Assembly: GCA_017534535.1 (NCBI GenBank)
Contig: JAFXVZ010000033.1
Span: 62,001 to 126,000 of the forward strand
Source of the DNA: Bacteroidaceae bacterium
Lineage (GTDB): Bacteria > Bacteroidota > Bacteroidia > Bacteroidales > Bacteroidaceae
Length of the DNA: 64,000 nt
Direction: 5' to 3'
The notes beneath the pieces are model-generated. The model saw nothing but the letters and a program-made list of their open reading frames with translations. It did not search any database and was not told where the DNA came from. The position numbers and the translations under genes are program-made. Below are positions 51,113-60,197 of the stretch, piece after piece (the first letter of the stretch is position 1; each line of letters starts with the position of its first letter).

Positions 51113-51861
51113 ATGAAGGTTCTGATTGTAGAAGACGAAACCGCAGCTGCTGATAATCTGCAAGAGATGCTGCATGAAATAGACCCCACCATCGAGGTGC
51201 TGGGCAATACTGAGAGTGTGCAACAAACCATACGTTGGCTACAGCAAACGACATGCCCGATCTGATATTTATGGACATACACCTTAGCGACGGCTCTTCA
51301 TTTGCCATCTTCAAACAGATGGAGGTTGAAACACCTATTATCTTTACAACTGCATATGACCAATATGCCATCGATGCCTTCAAGGTGAACAGCATTGACT
51401 ACCTGCTTAAGCCCATCAAGGAACAGGAACTTCGACAGGCATTATTGAAATTCAGTAAACTGGGTCAGCAAGATACTGACCATTATCTTCAACTGCTTAA
51501 GCAACTGACTGCTGAGCAAGAATATAAGTCACGACTACTCATCCCTTATCGCGATAAGCTTTTGCTAGTTGAGGTGAAAGACATCCTTTGCATCTATTCA
51601 ACCAATAAAAATACGGAAGTGTATGCTAGGAACGGACATCGTTACTCATGCAATACTTCGCTTGATCAATTGATGTCGCAGCTGAATCCAAATGAATTTA
51701 TACGTGCCAACAAGCAGTTTATTGTTGCTCGCTCAGCTATTACAAACATTACCATTTGGTTTGATAGTAGATTGTTGATAAACGTTTGCGTGGAAGTGCC
51801 TGAACGCATCTATGTAAGCAAAAACCGTGCGGCAGAGTTCAAGGCGTGGGTGGTAAAATGA
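51113..51861 (+). pseudogene. LytTR response regulator, frameshifted
   Basis: ATG at 51113 opens MKVLIVEDETAAADNLQEML and the frame runs through WLQQ before ending at TGA 51263-51265. The expected continuation DMPDLIFMDIHLSDG (phospho-acceptor Asp in FMDIHL) is in another frame from ~51250 on, and reads to 51861 with the receiver end (FTTAYDQYAIDAF, YLLKPIK) and a LytTR DNA-binding domain (LLLVEVKDILCIYS, FIRANKQFIV). One missing base in CAGCAAACGAC would explain it (A3 for A4). Without an intact form the kinase partner is lost; a TTG-started short product from 51235 would lack the first beta strand. Confidence 0.8.
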
Positions 51862-51885
51862 CGATTCATGACTTGAATGCTTGTT

Positions 51886-51971
51886 GGTCTGACGGCATAA
51901 GACCGAGAGTCTGTTGGTGTCTGACCAGTAGTCAGTACATATCAGACCAACAGTCAGTATATATCTGACTG
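51886..51971. repeat. Inverted/direct repeat cluster after the LytTR gene
   Basis: 51862-52084 holds no gene. GTTGGTGTCTGA (51913-51924) is opposed by TCAGACCAAC (51942-51951), and CAGTCAG (51951-51957) by CTGACTG (51965-51971); GGTCTGAC also occurs at 51886-51893. It may be the operon terminator or a binding site, but no T-run follows. Confidence 0.45.
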
Positions 51972-52084
51972 CTAGTCCGATGCTATTAGACTCGAGCTGA
52001 CTCAAGCAATGTTGAATATCAACTAATTACATAACATCATTCACAAAGCAATGATGTTTACATTGATTCGCACCAATGATGAAG

Positions 52085-52211
52085 TTAGAGTACACCGATG
52101 GCACCTAGGGACACCAAATCGTAACGAAGCCAGGTGAACAGCAGGATGGTAAATAAGCATAGCATCATGATGATGGTAATCCAATCATCCAGGCCATATC
52201 CCCAAGAACAT
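52085..52211 (-). pseudogene. Fragment resembling the N-terminus of an SLC13-type permease
   Basis: On the minus strand the frame reads GLDDWITIIMMLCLFTILLF, then TWLRYDLVSLGAIGVL and TAA. This is the typical opening of SLC13/DASS carriers (Trp-Leu-Thr, one TM helix, then Arg-x-Asp-hydrophobic-Val-x-Leu-Gly-Ala). The rest of the carrier is missing and there is no start codon before the fragment (TAA upstream). It looks like the remnant of a deleted gene. Confidence 0.4.
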
Positions 52212-52226
52212 TAACGAATCCTTAAA

Positions 52227-53387
52227 CTATTTAGACTCTATTTGTGGCATTTTATCTTCTGCCAATCCAATCAGGTAGAGGGCTGTGAGAACCTCACCCG
52301 GCATAGTGTAATCTTGCTGATGTTGTAAGAGATATTGCTTGTATGTGTTGGCTTGCTTGGCGTTTTGTTTATACAGCAACTCATAGGTAAAAAGAACAGC
52401 CTTTTTCATGGCTGAGTATTTGCCATTTGTTTCAGTATATTGGGCTATGGATTTTGTCCACAACTGCTGTACTACCTCTGGACGATTCAAGGTAAGCAGT
52501 TCCAACATGACACGTTCGCCACATACCTCGTTAAATAATAGTTGAGGTAGTTGTTTGCCCACAGCCATGATTTCTTCTGCTACCTGTCGTGCCTCATCGA
52601 GCTTGCCCTGGTCTTCCAACCAAGCCATATAGTTGATGCGGGCGGTGAATTCTATGTAATTGCATTTATCATTTACGGGATTGCAGGCAAACCATTCCTT
52701 TGGTAACTCCTTCGGTCTTTTTCCACGACTGAGCATACCCACAATTTGGAGGGAACGAGCCATGATGACACGTAACTCAGGATGACGCCATAGCACCAGG
52801 ATATTATTGCCATCGTTGCTGACGCCTCCTGCCACCATGGGAATGCCGTTCAATAGGGCCATTGCGATGCCCACGAAGGCAAACATAATGAAAAATGTCT
52901 GAGGTAAAACGCTGAGATTGAAGATGTGAAGTACTACGATGCTTATGACTGTGAGTAGCAAGTTTATCAGTACGCCGCCAGCGTTGTACCAAAACCAAGG
53001 AACTTTCTTCATGTCTTGGTCTTCGGGCAGGTCAAGAAGGCACTGTCCTGCGGTGCCTTGAATGAAGAAACGTTTCCACTTGAGGCCTTTCTCGGTATTA
53101 ATCAAGGTGAGATGGAACGCACGAAATGATATGAACTTGTAGCCTGTGAGAAGTCCTGTGATGAGATGTCCTATTTCGTGCAGAATGATATGGAGGAAGA
53201 TGCTAAGCACAAGGAATGTCAATGTCGTTATGATGCCGAAGACGAGTCTGCCGTAGTTAATGGTTTCCGAACTGCTTTCAACAGCTTGCTGGTCGTCGCC
53301 CACCAGCCACATCACCAGCATGATGCCAATATAGCCAATGGCTGCACCACATATCAGTCCAAACAGGGGCTTCAGTATTTTTTTCAT
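52227..53387 (-). CDS. M50-like membrane metalloprotease
   Basis: 386 residues from MKKILKPLFGLI (ATG 53387). Zinc motif in HIILHEIGHLITGLL (HExxH, ~80) in a TM helix; further TM helices ~10-35, ~60-85, ~155-180, ~185-205. A second ligand Asp candidate lies in GGVSNDGNNILVLW (compare NxxPxxxxDG of site-2 proteases, here N-G-I-P...NDG). The C-terminal ~170 residues are soluble helices with TPR-like spacing. Substrate unknown. Alone, leftward; TATCTTTG box at 53426-53433. Confidence 0.82.
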   Translation of the reverse strand: MKKILKPLFGLICGAAIGYIGIMLVMWLVGDDQQAVESSSETINYGRLVFGIITTLTFLVLSIFLHIILHEIGHLITGLLTGYKFISFRAFHLTLINTEKGLKWKRFFIQGTAGQCLLDLPEDQDMKKVPWFWYNAGGVLINLLLTVISIVVLHIFNLSVLPQTFFIMFAFVGIAMALLNGIPMVAGGVSNDGNNILVLWRHPELRVIMARSLQIVGMLSRGKRPKELPKEWFACNPVNDKCNYIEFTARINYMAWLEDQGKLDEARQVAEEIMAVGKQLPQLLFNEVCGERVMLELLTLNRPEVVQQLWTKSIAQYTETNGKYSAMKKAVLFTYELLYKQNAKQANTYKQYLLQHQQDYTMPGEVLTALYLIGLAEDKMPQIESK

Positions 53388-53672
53388 TTTTATAAATATT
53401 GACATTCTATTAAATAATCTCGCCACAAAGATAATAAAATAATATTTTGAAAAAGAATGTATAATTATAATTCGTCACGAAAGCAGTGTTGTACTCATGT
53501 TATCAATCTTTCGTTTCTCCATGTTTTGTATGTTTTTAAGCTTAAAAAATGGCATTCTTGCGCGAAATATAAGTTTTTGCGCATGGTATTTCGTGTATTC
53601 GTGGGCAGGTTAGTGGTGTTTTTGATAAAAAAAATCGTATTTTTGCAAAAATATAAAATACTTAATATTTGC

Positions 53673-54374
53673 ATGACAGGAACAAATCTACTTATAGTAG
53701 CTATTATTATTGTCTTCGTGATATCTTTTATTATCACGGTACTGGTACTTTATGTTAATACGAAAAAGATTATAGCCACTAATACTAAACTGGTGGAGAA
53801 CCAAAATACTCTTCTTGAACAATACAAGATTCTGGGTAGTGAACTAGAGAGACGTATGAGTGAACTAGAGGAGCAGAAAGAGAAAATTGAAATACTTAAA
53901 CGCCAACATGATGAATTGGCAGAGCAACTGAAGCAAGGTGTAGCAGATGAGATGACCCTTTTGCGTGTGAAAATGCGCGAACATCGGGAAAATATAGAGA
54001 AGGCTGCTGATATGACTGATGAACAGTTGATGGTATGGATAGATAGTAAGATGGAAGAAACGCATCTTTTCACGGATTCAAGTCTGACACTGAAGTCGAT
54101 GGCAAATGCTTTGGGCATTACGCAAAAGCGTCTTGCATCACTGTTTAAGAACCATCCTAAATATGGAAGTCTTGGTGAATACCTCAACGAGAAGCGTTTT
54201 CTCTATGCATGCCATTTATTGCGCGAAGAGCCAAATTGGACGATTGAAGCTATTGGTGCAGAAGCGGGTTTCGGCGGTCGTCGTACATTCCAAACTGAGG
54301 TGAAGCGACGTCTTGGTATCACACCACTTCAGTACCGTCAAGGTATGGAAAGTGTCAGTGGTGCTAATAGTTGA
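53673..54374 (+). CDS. Membrane-anchored AraC-type regulator
   Basis: 233 residues from MTGTNLLIVAII (ATG 53673); the open frame upstream to 53457 is not protein-like. One N-terminal TM helix (~5-28), then a long coiled coil (~35-115: ELERRMSELEEQKEKIEIL, DELAEQLKQG), then an AraC-type double HTH (~140-228: SLTLKSMANALGITQKRLAS, WTIEAIGAEAGFGGRRTFQT, VKRRLGITPLQYRQ). The membrane-coiled coil-HTH layout resembles the C-terminal half of Bacteroidota hybrid regulators, without the sensor. TATTTTTG stands at 53637-53644. Confidence 0.85.
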   Translation: MTGTNLLIVAIIIVFVISFIITVLVLYVNTKKIIATNTKLVENQNTLLEQYKILGSELERRMSELEEQKEKIEILKRQHDELAEQLKQGVADEMTLLRVKMREHRENIEKAADMTDEQLMVWIDSKMEETHLFTDSSLTLKSMANALGITQKRLASLFKNHPKYGSLGEYLNEKRFLYACHLLREEPNWTIEAIGAEAGFGGRRTFQTEVKRRLGITPLQYRQGMESVSGANS

Positions 54375-54982
54375 TTATTTTACCAAAACCCTTCTTTGTA
54401 CCCAGGCATAGATAATGATGATAACGATGGTGGGAATCTCCAACGGCAAATTGGCCAAACCTGATTCTGGACCGAAGATCAAGAAAGACAAAACAGGCAC
54501 AATGCTGGAAATAAGAATGTAAAGTGCCATCCAAATACCGACCTGACGCAACCGACCGCGATAACTGATGGCTATCAGACTGCCCAACGGCAGATAGACC
54601 AGCATCAGCGAAATACTAATGGGCAATCCTATGGAATACATGATAGCGGGAATCAAAATAGTGAAAAAGCCTGCCAAGTTAAGTGCTATAACTAACCACC
54701 ACCATTTTTTAAAGGTCGATACAGCGACTTCATGCCTCGCAGAAGTCCAATGTACATTACCATAGCACCTAATGTCTGGATGAATGCCAAGGCTGTTGAA
54801 GCATGATTTTCCATCCAATGCATCAATGGCGTCCAGTTGCAAGCAGCTTGTATAAGGTAACACACAAATGCCAGTTCTATCAGCCAGCGAGGCAATCCAC
54901 TCTCCACGTGATCCACGTCGTACTTACTTTCAATACTCTCCGCCATCTCAGTGGTACACTTATTCTGTTCTTTATTCTCCAT
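54375..54982 (-). pseudogene. Multi-TM membrane protein split by a -1 frame change
   Basis: The first frame (54692-54982, 96 residues: MENKEQNK..., two TM helices, ending SLYRPLKNGGG) stops at TAG 54692. A second frame, shifted by -1, continues it from TTTAAAAAATGG onward: KKWWWLVIALNLAGFFTIL and four further TM helices to VQRRVLVK at 54375. Joined, they make a ~200-residue protein with about six TM helices. The junction is the heptamer T TTA AAA, a classical -1 slippery site, but also a six-A run where a base may be lost. Either programmed frameshifting or a simple indel; no family recognised. Confidence 0.65.
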
Positions 54983-55177
54983 ACCATTTCTTATTATAAT
55001 CTAAAGCAAAGGTACAACATTTTCTAGATTGTCAAGAACCAAAAGGGTATAAAAAATCAACAATTCTGCGCATAATTGATAATCCTGCGCAACAACTCTG
55101 ACTACTTTTTTTGCTGTTTTCCTATTATTTCATTTGATAGCAGTATCTTTGTAAAGAAAAATGAAGCAACACTATTT

Positions 55178-56062
55178 ATGAGCCCAAGAGTCACTGAAGG
55201 CTACATGCCATTTATGGAGTACCAAACCTACTATCGTATAGTGGGTGAAGCATCGGGGAAAACACCCCTACTGTTGCTCCATGGTGGCCCTGGCAGCACG
55301 CATAACTATTTCGAGGTACTTGACAGCATTGCTGATACAGGGCGACAAGTCATTTCTTACGACCAAATAGGTTGTGGTAACTCCTATCTCGACGGCCATC
55401 CAGAACTGTGGACGCAAAAAACATGGATAGACGAACTCATTGCCATCCGTGAATACCTGCATCTGGACACAGTCCATATACTTGGACAGTCGTGGGGAGC
55501 CATGCAGGCAATTGCCTATGTGATAGACCACCAGCCTCAGGGAGTCAAGTCACTGATACTTTCATCTGGTCATGCCTCCAGCAGTTTGTGGGCAAGTGAA
55601 CAGCACCGCCTCATCAAATATCTGTCAGCAGAAGACCAGGAAGCGATAAGTCGTGCAGAAGCTACAGGCAATTGGGACGACCCCGCCTACCTGTGTGCCA
55701 ACGAGCATTACTTTAAGCAGTTTGTCATCAGTGTCGATGAACACTCGCCCGAGTGCATCAAGCGCCCCAAGCGCTCTGGTACTGAAGCCTACCTCTATGG
55801 TTGGGGTCCCAATGAGTATCAACCTCTTGGCAACTTGAAAGACTTTGAGTACACTGACAGGCTAAACCAGATTGTTCAGCCAACACTCATCTGCAGTGGC
55901 ACGAGCGACATCTGCACCCCTGTAGTTGCAGCATCACTCTATGAGCATATACCTCACAGTCGATGGCATCTGTTCCGGCATGCCCGTCACACCTGCTTCA
56001 TCGATGCTCATGAGGAGTATTGCCAAGTGCTCATCCGCTGGCTGCAGGAGAATGATATGTAA
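55178..56062 (+). CDS. Proline-iminopeptidase-like alpha/beta hydrolase
   Basis: 294 residues from MSPRVTEGYMPF (ATG 55178). LLLHGGPGSTHNYF, SYDQIGCGNSY and the nucleophile elbow ILGQSWGAMQA (GxSxG), with Asp in GTSDICTP and His in HARHTCFIDA, give the full S33 triad. Members of this group (tricorn-interacting F1/proline iminopeptidase) cleave N-terminal residues from peptides. TATCTTTG at 55144-55151 is the likely -7 box. Cytoplasmic, single gene. Confidence 0.9.
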   Translation: MSPRVTEGYMPFMEYQTYYRIVGEASGKTPLLLLHGGPGSTHNYFEVLDSIADTGRQVISYDQIGCGNSYLDGHPELWTQKTWIDELIAIREYLHLDTVHILGQSWGAMQAIAYVIDHQPQGVKSLILSSGHASSSLWASEQHRLIKYLSAEDQEAISRAEATGNWDDPAYLCANEHYFKQFVISVDEHSPECIKRPKRSGTEAYLYGWGPNEYQPLGNLKDFEYTDRLNQIVQPTLICSGTSDICTPVVAASLYEHIPHSRWHLFRHARHTCFIDAHEEYCQVLIRWLQENDM

Positions 56063-56104
56063 ATACTTAGCAAGAAGAAATATAAATTATAATAATTAAT
56101 AAAC

Positions 56105-56884
56105 ATGAAATTAAGAAATGTATTAGCATTTGTCGTGGGGTTGACAATGACTTTGCCAGCAAGTGCACAGTGGAGCAGCTGGGACACCCAGAGGGTTATC
56201 AGTGGCGTATTCGGCACAGCTAATGCCGCTATACAGTCGGCGGAACGTAAAAAGGAGATGGAGATTCTTGCTCGCCAGAAGGTTGAGTTTGAGCAGAGTT
56301 ATCAGGACGCTTTGACAGAGGCCAAAGCTTATGAGGCCGACGAGGAGTGGGAGGAAGCCCTTGAGAAATATGAGGAAGCTGCCAAGTTGAACTGCAAGTA
56401 CGGCTACTCCGATCAGCACACATTGTCCAGGAAGATTTCCAGCCTCTATGTAAAAGGTGGTCGTGAGGATGACGGACCCAGCATCTTGCACAATGACGAT
56501 GTGACGCTTGCAGACTATTCCTCTTACCGTTATATGCGTGAGAATCCCATTTACGTGAATAAGAAAAAGGCACAGAATATTAAGATATTGCGAGTGGCTT
56601 GCTCAAGCACGGAAACTCGTGTTGAGATGGAGTACGAAGCCGGCAGTAGTAACGCAGGTCTAAACATCAAGGGCTCAACTTATATTAAAGGTAACAAGGG
56701 GGGTAAACTTGATTTGATTGGTGTTCAGAATATTACAATGTATCCTGCCAATACAGTCATTCCATGGCCCTACCAAAAACTACGCTTTGCCCTGATTTTT
56801 GAAGCCCTGCCCGTTGATGCCTCGGATTTTGACCTAATAGAACCCTCTTCCGTTTGGCAGTTCAAAGATATCAAGTGCAAGTAA
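56105..56884 (+). CDS. Secreted protein with TPR-like motif
   Basis: 259 residues. Signal peptide MKLRNVLAFVVGLTMTLPASA with SPI cleavage after ASA. An alpha-helical part (~35-100) contains one TPR-like hairpin EADEEWEEALEKYEEAAKLN; then a beta-rich C-terminal domain (IKILRVACSSTETRVEMEYE, YTNxxIPWPY-like end) not recognised. Probably periplasmic. Followed by a lipoprotein gene 21 bp downstream. Confidence 0.7.
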   Translation: MKLRNVLAFVVGLTMTLPASAQWSSWDTQRVISGVFGTANAAIQSAERKKEMEILARQKVEFEQSYQDALTEAKAYEADEEWEEALEKYEEAAKLNCKYGYSDQHTLSRKISSLYVKGGREDDGPSILHNDDVTLADYSSYRYMRENPIYVNKKKAQNIKILRVACSSTETRVEMEYEAGSSNAGLNIKGSTYIKGNKGGKLDLIGVQNITMYPANTVIPWPYQKLRFALIFEALPVDASDFDLIEPSSVWQFKDIKCK

Positions 56885-56905
56885 CAAATTTTTTATAATA
56901 GGTAT

Positions 56906-57430
56906 ATGAGAAAGAATTTAATGTGGATGTTGACCGCCATCCTTTTCTGCGGTCTTACAGCAACAGTATTGAGTTCATGTAGTAAGGACAGCGACAGTTC
57001 ATCAACTGGCGGCGGTGGTGGCGGTGGCGCTGATGCAGCTGTTGGTATGAATGTATCCTATTCAATACAAGTAGGTGCAATTACTAATGAGGGCTATACT
57101 ATAAAGGTAGAATATACCGATGCAGACGGTAAGTCTAAATCAGAAGTCATTACCGATAAGTTCTCAAAGGATGTTACTATTAAAGGCGTGCCTTGCAGCG
57201 CAACATTAATTATTACTGCTACGCCTAAAGAGAACTTGACTGGCGATAAGTACGACATAGAGTATATCTACAAGATGACGGGTGTAGCCGTTAATTCTAA
57301 GGGAAAGGAATTTGGCACCTTGAAGCCTAAATCTGAAACAGTGATACAACATGGTATAACAAAAGACAAAATGAAGGTATTTACAAAAGAAGCCACCATA
57401 AACTGTACATCTTCTGGCGTAACCCCATAA
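56906..57430 (+). CDS. Lipoprotein with Gly-rich linker, unknown function
   Basis: 174 residues. Leader ends VLSSCSKDSDSS (lipobox, acidic/serine tail), followed by a seven-glycine run and a single beta-rich domain (YSIQVGAITNEGYTIKVEYT ...). No family recognised. Same transcript as the preceding gene, with a strong terminator after it. Confidence 0.65.
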   Translation: MRKNLMWMLTAILFCGLTATVLSSCSKDSDSSSTGGGGGGGADAAVGMNVSYSIQVGAITNEGYTIKVEYTDADGKSKSEVITDKFSKDVTIKGVPCSATLIITATPKENLTGDKYDIEYIYKMTGVAVNSKGKEFGTLKPKSETVIQHGITKDKMKVFTKEATINCTSSGVTP

Positions 57431-57450
57431 GTCATATTTATAAAAAGTGC

Positions 57451-57483
57451 GCACCCATTAATCTGTAATGGGTGCTTTTTTTT
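57451..57483 (+). terminator. Terminator after the lipoprotein gene (bidirectional)
   Basis: GCACCCATTA / TAATGGGTGC with loop ATCTG, then TTTTTTTT. On the minus strand it also follows the lepA stop codon. Confidence 0.9.
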
Positions 57484-57496
57484 GCGGTTTTCCTGA

Positions 57497-59284
57497 TTAA
57501 TCCAGCTTCAGCACAGCGAGGAAGGCCTTCTGTGGCACTTCCACATTGCCAATCTGCTTCATGCGCTTCTTGCCTCGCTTCTGCTTCTCCAACAGCTTGC
57601 GCTTACGGCTAACATCACCTCCGTAACACTTGGCGGTAACGTCCTTGCGCACCTGCTTGATGGTCTCACGGGCAATGATCTTGGCACCGATGGCTGCCTG
57701 TACGGCAATATCGAACTGCTGGCGGGGGATGAGCTCCTTCAGCTTCTCACACATACGGCGTCCCAGGTCGTAGGCGTTGCTCTCGTGGGTGAGGGTGGAG
57801 AGGGCATCGACAGGCTCGCCATTGAGCAGGATGTCGAGCTTGATGAGCTTGGAAGGACGGAAACCGTTGGGGTGGTAGTCGAAGGAGGCATAACCCTTGG
57901 AGATGCTCTTGAGCTTGTCGTAGAAGTCAATCACAATCTCTCCCAACGGAATGTCGTAATAGATCTCTACACGGTTACCACTGACATACTCCTGCTTCAC
58001 CAGTTCGCCACGCTTGCCTAAGCAGAGCGTCATGATAGGACCGATATAGTCGGTGGCGGTGATGATGCTGGCACGTATATAGGGCTCGTCGATATGGTCG
58101 ATGGTGGTGGGGTCGGGCATGGATCCCGGGTTGTGTACCTCGGTCATCACACCATGCTTGTCGTAGATGTTGTAGCTTACGTTAGGCACGGTGGTAATGA
58201 CATCCATGTCGAACTCTCGGTCCAGACGCTCCTGCACAATCTCCATGTGGAGCAATCCGAGGAAGCCACAACGGAAACCGAAGCCGAGGGCAACGGATGA
58301 CTCTGCCTGGAAGGTGAGGGCCGCATCGTTGAGCTGCAACTTCTCCAAGCTGGCACGCAGGTTCTCGTAGTCTTCGGGAGAGATGGGATAGACGCCTGCA
58401 AACACCATGGGCTTCACCTCTTCGAAGCCTGAGATGGCTTTGTCGCACGGACGGGCTATGTGGGTGATGGTATCGCCCACGCGTACCTCGGTGGAGGTCT
58501 TGATGCCACTGATGATATAGCCTACGTCGCCTGTACGCAACTCGTTGCGGGGTATCATGTCCATCTTGAGCACACCCACCTCGTCGGCATCGTATTCCTT
58601 GCCAGTATTGAAGAACTTCACCTTGTCGCCCTTATGGATGACACCGTTCACCACCTTGAAATAGGCGATGATGCCTCGGAAGGAGTTGAAGACGGAGTCG
58701 AAGATGAGTGCCTGCAACGGAGCGTCCTCGTCGCCTTCGGGATGAGGCACACGCTCGACGATGGCATTCAGTATCTCTTCTACACCCAAGCCTGTACGGG
58801 CACTGGCACGGATGATGTCTTTGCGGTCACAACCCAACAGCTCGACAATCTCGTCCTCCACCTCGTCGGGCATGGCGTTAGGCATGTCGCACTTGTTGAT
58901 GATGGGGATGATTTCGAGGTCGTGCTCCAACGCCATATAGAGGTTGGAGATGGTTTGTGCCTGCACTCCCTGACTGGCATCGACCACCAACAGGGCTCCT
59001 TCGCAGGCGGCGATGCTACGGCTCACCTCATAGCTGAAGTCCACGTGTCCCGGAGTGTCAATGAGGTTGAGGATGTAGTTCTCACCCTTGTACTGGTACT
59101 CCATCTGGATGGCGTGGCTCTTGATGGTGATGCCTCGCTCTTTCTCCAGCTCCATGTCGTCGAGCATCTGTCCCTCGGTAATCTGTATGGTGTGGGTGAA
59201 CTCCAGCAGACGGTCTGCCAGGGTGCTCTTGCCATGATCGATATGGGCGATGATGCAGAAGTTTCGGATATTTTTCATTCGCAA
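57497..59284 (-). CDS. lepA: Elongation factor 4
   Basis: 595 residues. GTPase motifs [14 protein letters not shown] (G1), DTPGHVDF (G3), NKCDMPNA (G4); domain order of LepA and the C-terminal [20 protein letters not shown] region. Back-translocates or remodels stalled ribosomes. The first ATG overlaps the map stop by 10 bp; a second ATG two codons later (59278) is also possible. Confidence 0.97.
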   Translation of the reverse strand: MRMKNIRNFCIIAHIDHGKSTLADRLLEFTHTIQITEGQMLDDMELEKERGITIKSHAIQMEYQYKGENYILNLIDTPGHVDFSYEVSRSIAACEGALLVVDASQGVQAQTISNLYMALEHDLEIIPIINKCDMPNAMPDEVEDEIVELLGCDRKDIIRASARTGLGVEEILNAIVERVPHPEGDEDAPLQALIFDSVFNSFRGIIAYFKVVNGVIHKGDKVKFFNTGKEYDADEVGVLKMDMIPRNELRTGDVGYIISGIKTSTEVRVGDTITHIARPCDKAISGFEEVKPMVFAGVYPISPEDYENLRASLEKLQLNDAALTFQAESSVALGFGFRCGFLGLLHMEIVQERLDREFDMDVITTVPNVSYNIYDKHGVMTEVHNPGSMPDPTTIDHIDEPYIRASIITATDYIGPIMTLCLGKRGELVKQEYVSGNRVEIYYDIPLGEIVIDFYDKLKSISKGYASFDYHPNGFRPSKLIKLDILLNGEPVDALSTLTHESNAYDLGRRMCEKLKELIPRQQFDIAVQAAIGAKIIARETIKQVRKDVTAKCYGGDVSRKRKLLEKQKRGKKRMKQIGNVEVPQKAFLAVLKLD

Positions 59285-60135
59285 ATAATCTCGTTACCTG
59301 TTTCTGTAATCAAAATGTGGCTCTCCCATTGTGCTGATGGCAGGCCGTCTTCGGTGCAAACCGTCCAACCGTCATCCTCGTCGATGAACACCTGGTACTT
59401 GCCCATGTTGATCATCGGCTCGATGGTGAAGGTCATGCCCGGCACCAGTACCATGCCTGTGCCTGCCTTACCGAAGTGGTTGACATTGGGTTCTTCGTGG
59501 AACTTCACACCACAACCGTGTCCGCACAAGTCGCGTACCACACTGAAGCCGTTGCTCTCGGCATGTTGCTGGATGGCTTCGCCTATGTCGCCCAAGCGAG
59601 CCCAAGGCTTAGCTATCTCCACACCAATATCACGGCACTCCTTGGCCACACGCACCAACTTCTGGTTCTCTTCGCTCACATTGCCAATCATGAACATACG
59701 ACTGGCATCGGCATAGTATCCTTTGTAGATGGTGGTCAGGTCAACATTCACGATGTCGCCGTCCTTGATGACCTCGTGTATGCTGGGGATACCATGACAC
59801 ACCACATCGTTGATGCTGATGCATGAACTCTTGGGGAAGCCCTCATACTGGAAGGGGGCAGGGATGGCGTCGTGGTCGGTGGTGAAGGCATATACGGCGT
59901 GGTCGAGCTCAGCAGTGGTAACGCCTTCTTTCACCAATGGGGTGATGAAGTCAAGTAATGCTTGGTTGATCTTGCCTGCGGCACGGATGCCCTCTATCTG
60001 TTCTTTGGTACGGAGCAAGGTGCGCTTAGGCATGTGGTAACCACGACGGATGCAGTCCTGCACCTTCTCTTCCACTTCCTTGCTATAGCCGTTGGGGGTA
60101 TATTTGTTGCCCCCGAAAATTTTCTTCATACTCAT
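59275..60135 (-). CDS. map: Methionine aminopeptidase, type I
   Basis: 286 residues. Metal ligands in [19 protein letters not shown] (two Asp), [14 protein letters not shown] (His), TIEPMI (Glu) and WESHIL (Glu). An N-terminal ~40-residue extension ([18 protein letters not shown]) precedes the catalytic domain, as in other Bacteroidales. Removes initiator Met; overlaps lepA by 10 bp. Confidence 0.96.
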   Translation of the reverse strand: MSMKKIFGGNKYTPNGYSKEVEEKVQDCIRRGYHMPKRTLLRTKEQIEGIRAAGKINQALLDFITPLVKEGVTTAELDHAVYAFTTDHDAIPAPFQYEGFPKSSCISINDVVCHGIPSIHEVIKDGDIVNVDLTTIYKGYYADASRMFMIGNVSEENQKLVRVAKECRDIGVEIAKPWARLGDIGEAIQQHAESNGFSVVRDLCGHGCGVKFHEEPNVNHFGKAGTGMVLVPGMTFTIEPMINMGKYQVFIDEDDGWTVCTEDGLPSAQWESHILITETGNEIICE

Positions 60136-60197
60136 TGTTTCGTAAATTTTGCCTGCAAAATTACAACTTTACAAGTTTATTCGCAAACAAAAACGAT

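Noticed and set aside
58460..59716. Plus-strand 418-codon frame across lepA and map
   Set aside because: Both minus-strand genes are well-conserved essential families; the frame is their antisense shadow and has no start region or family pattern.
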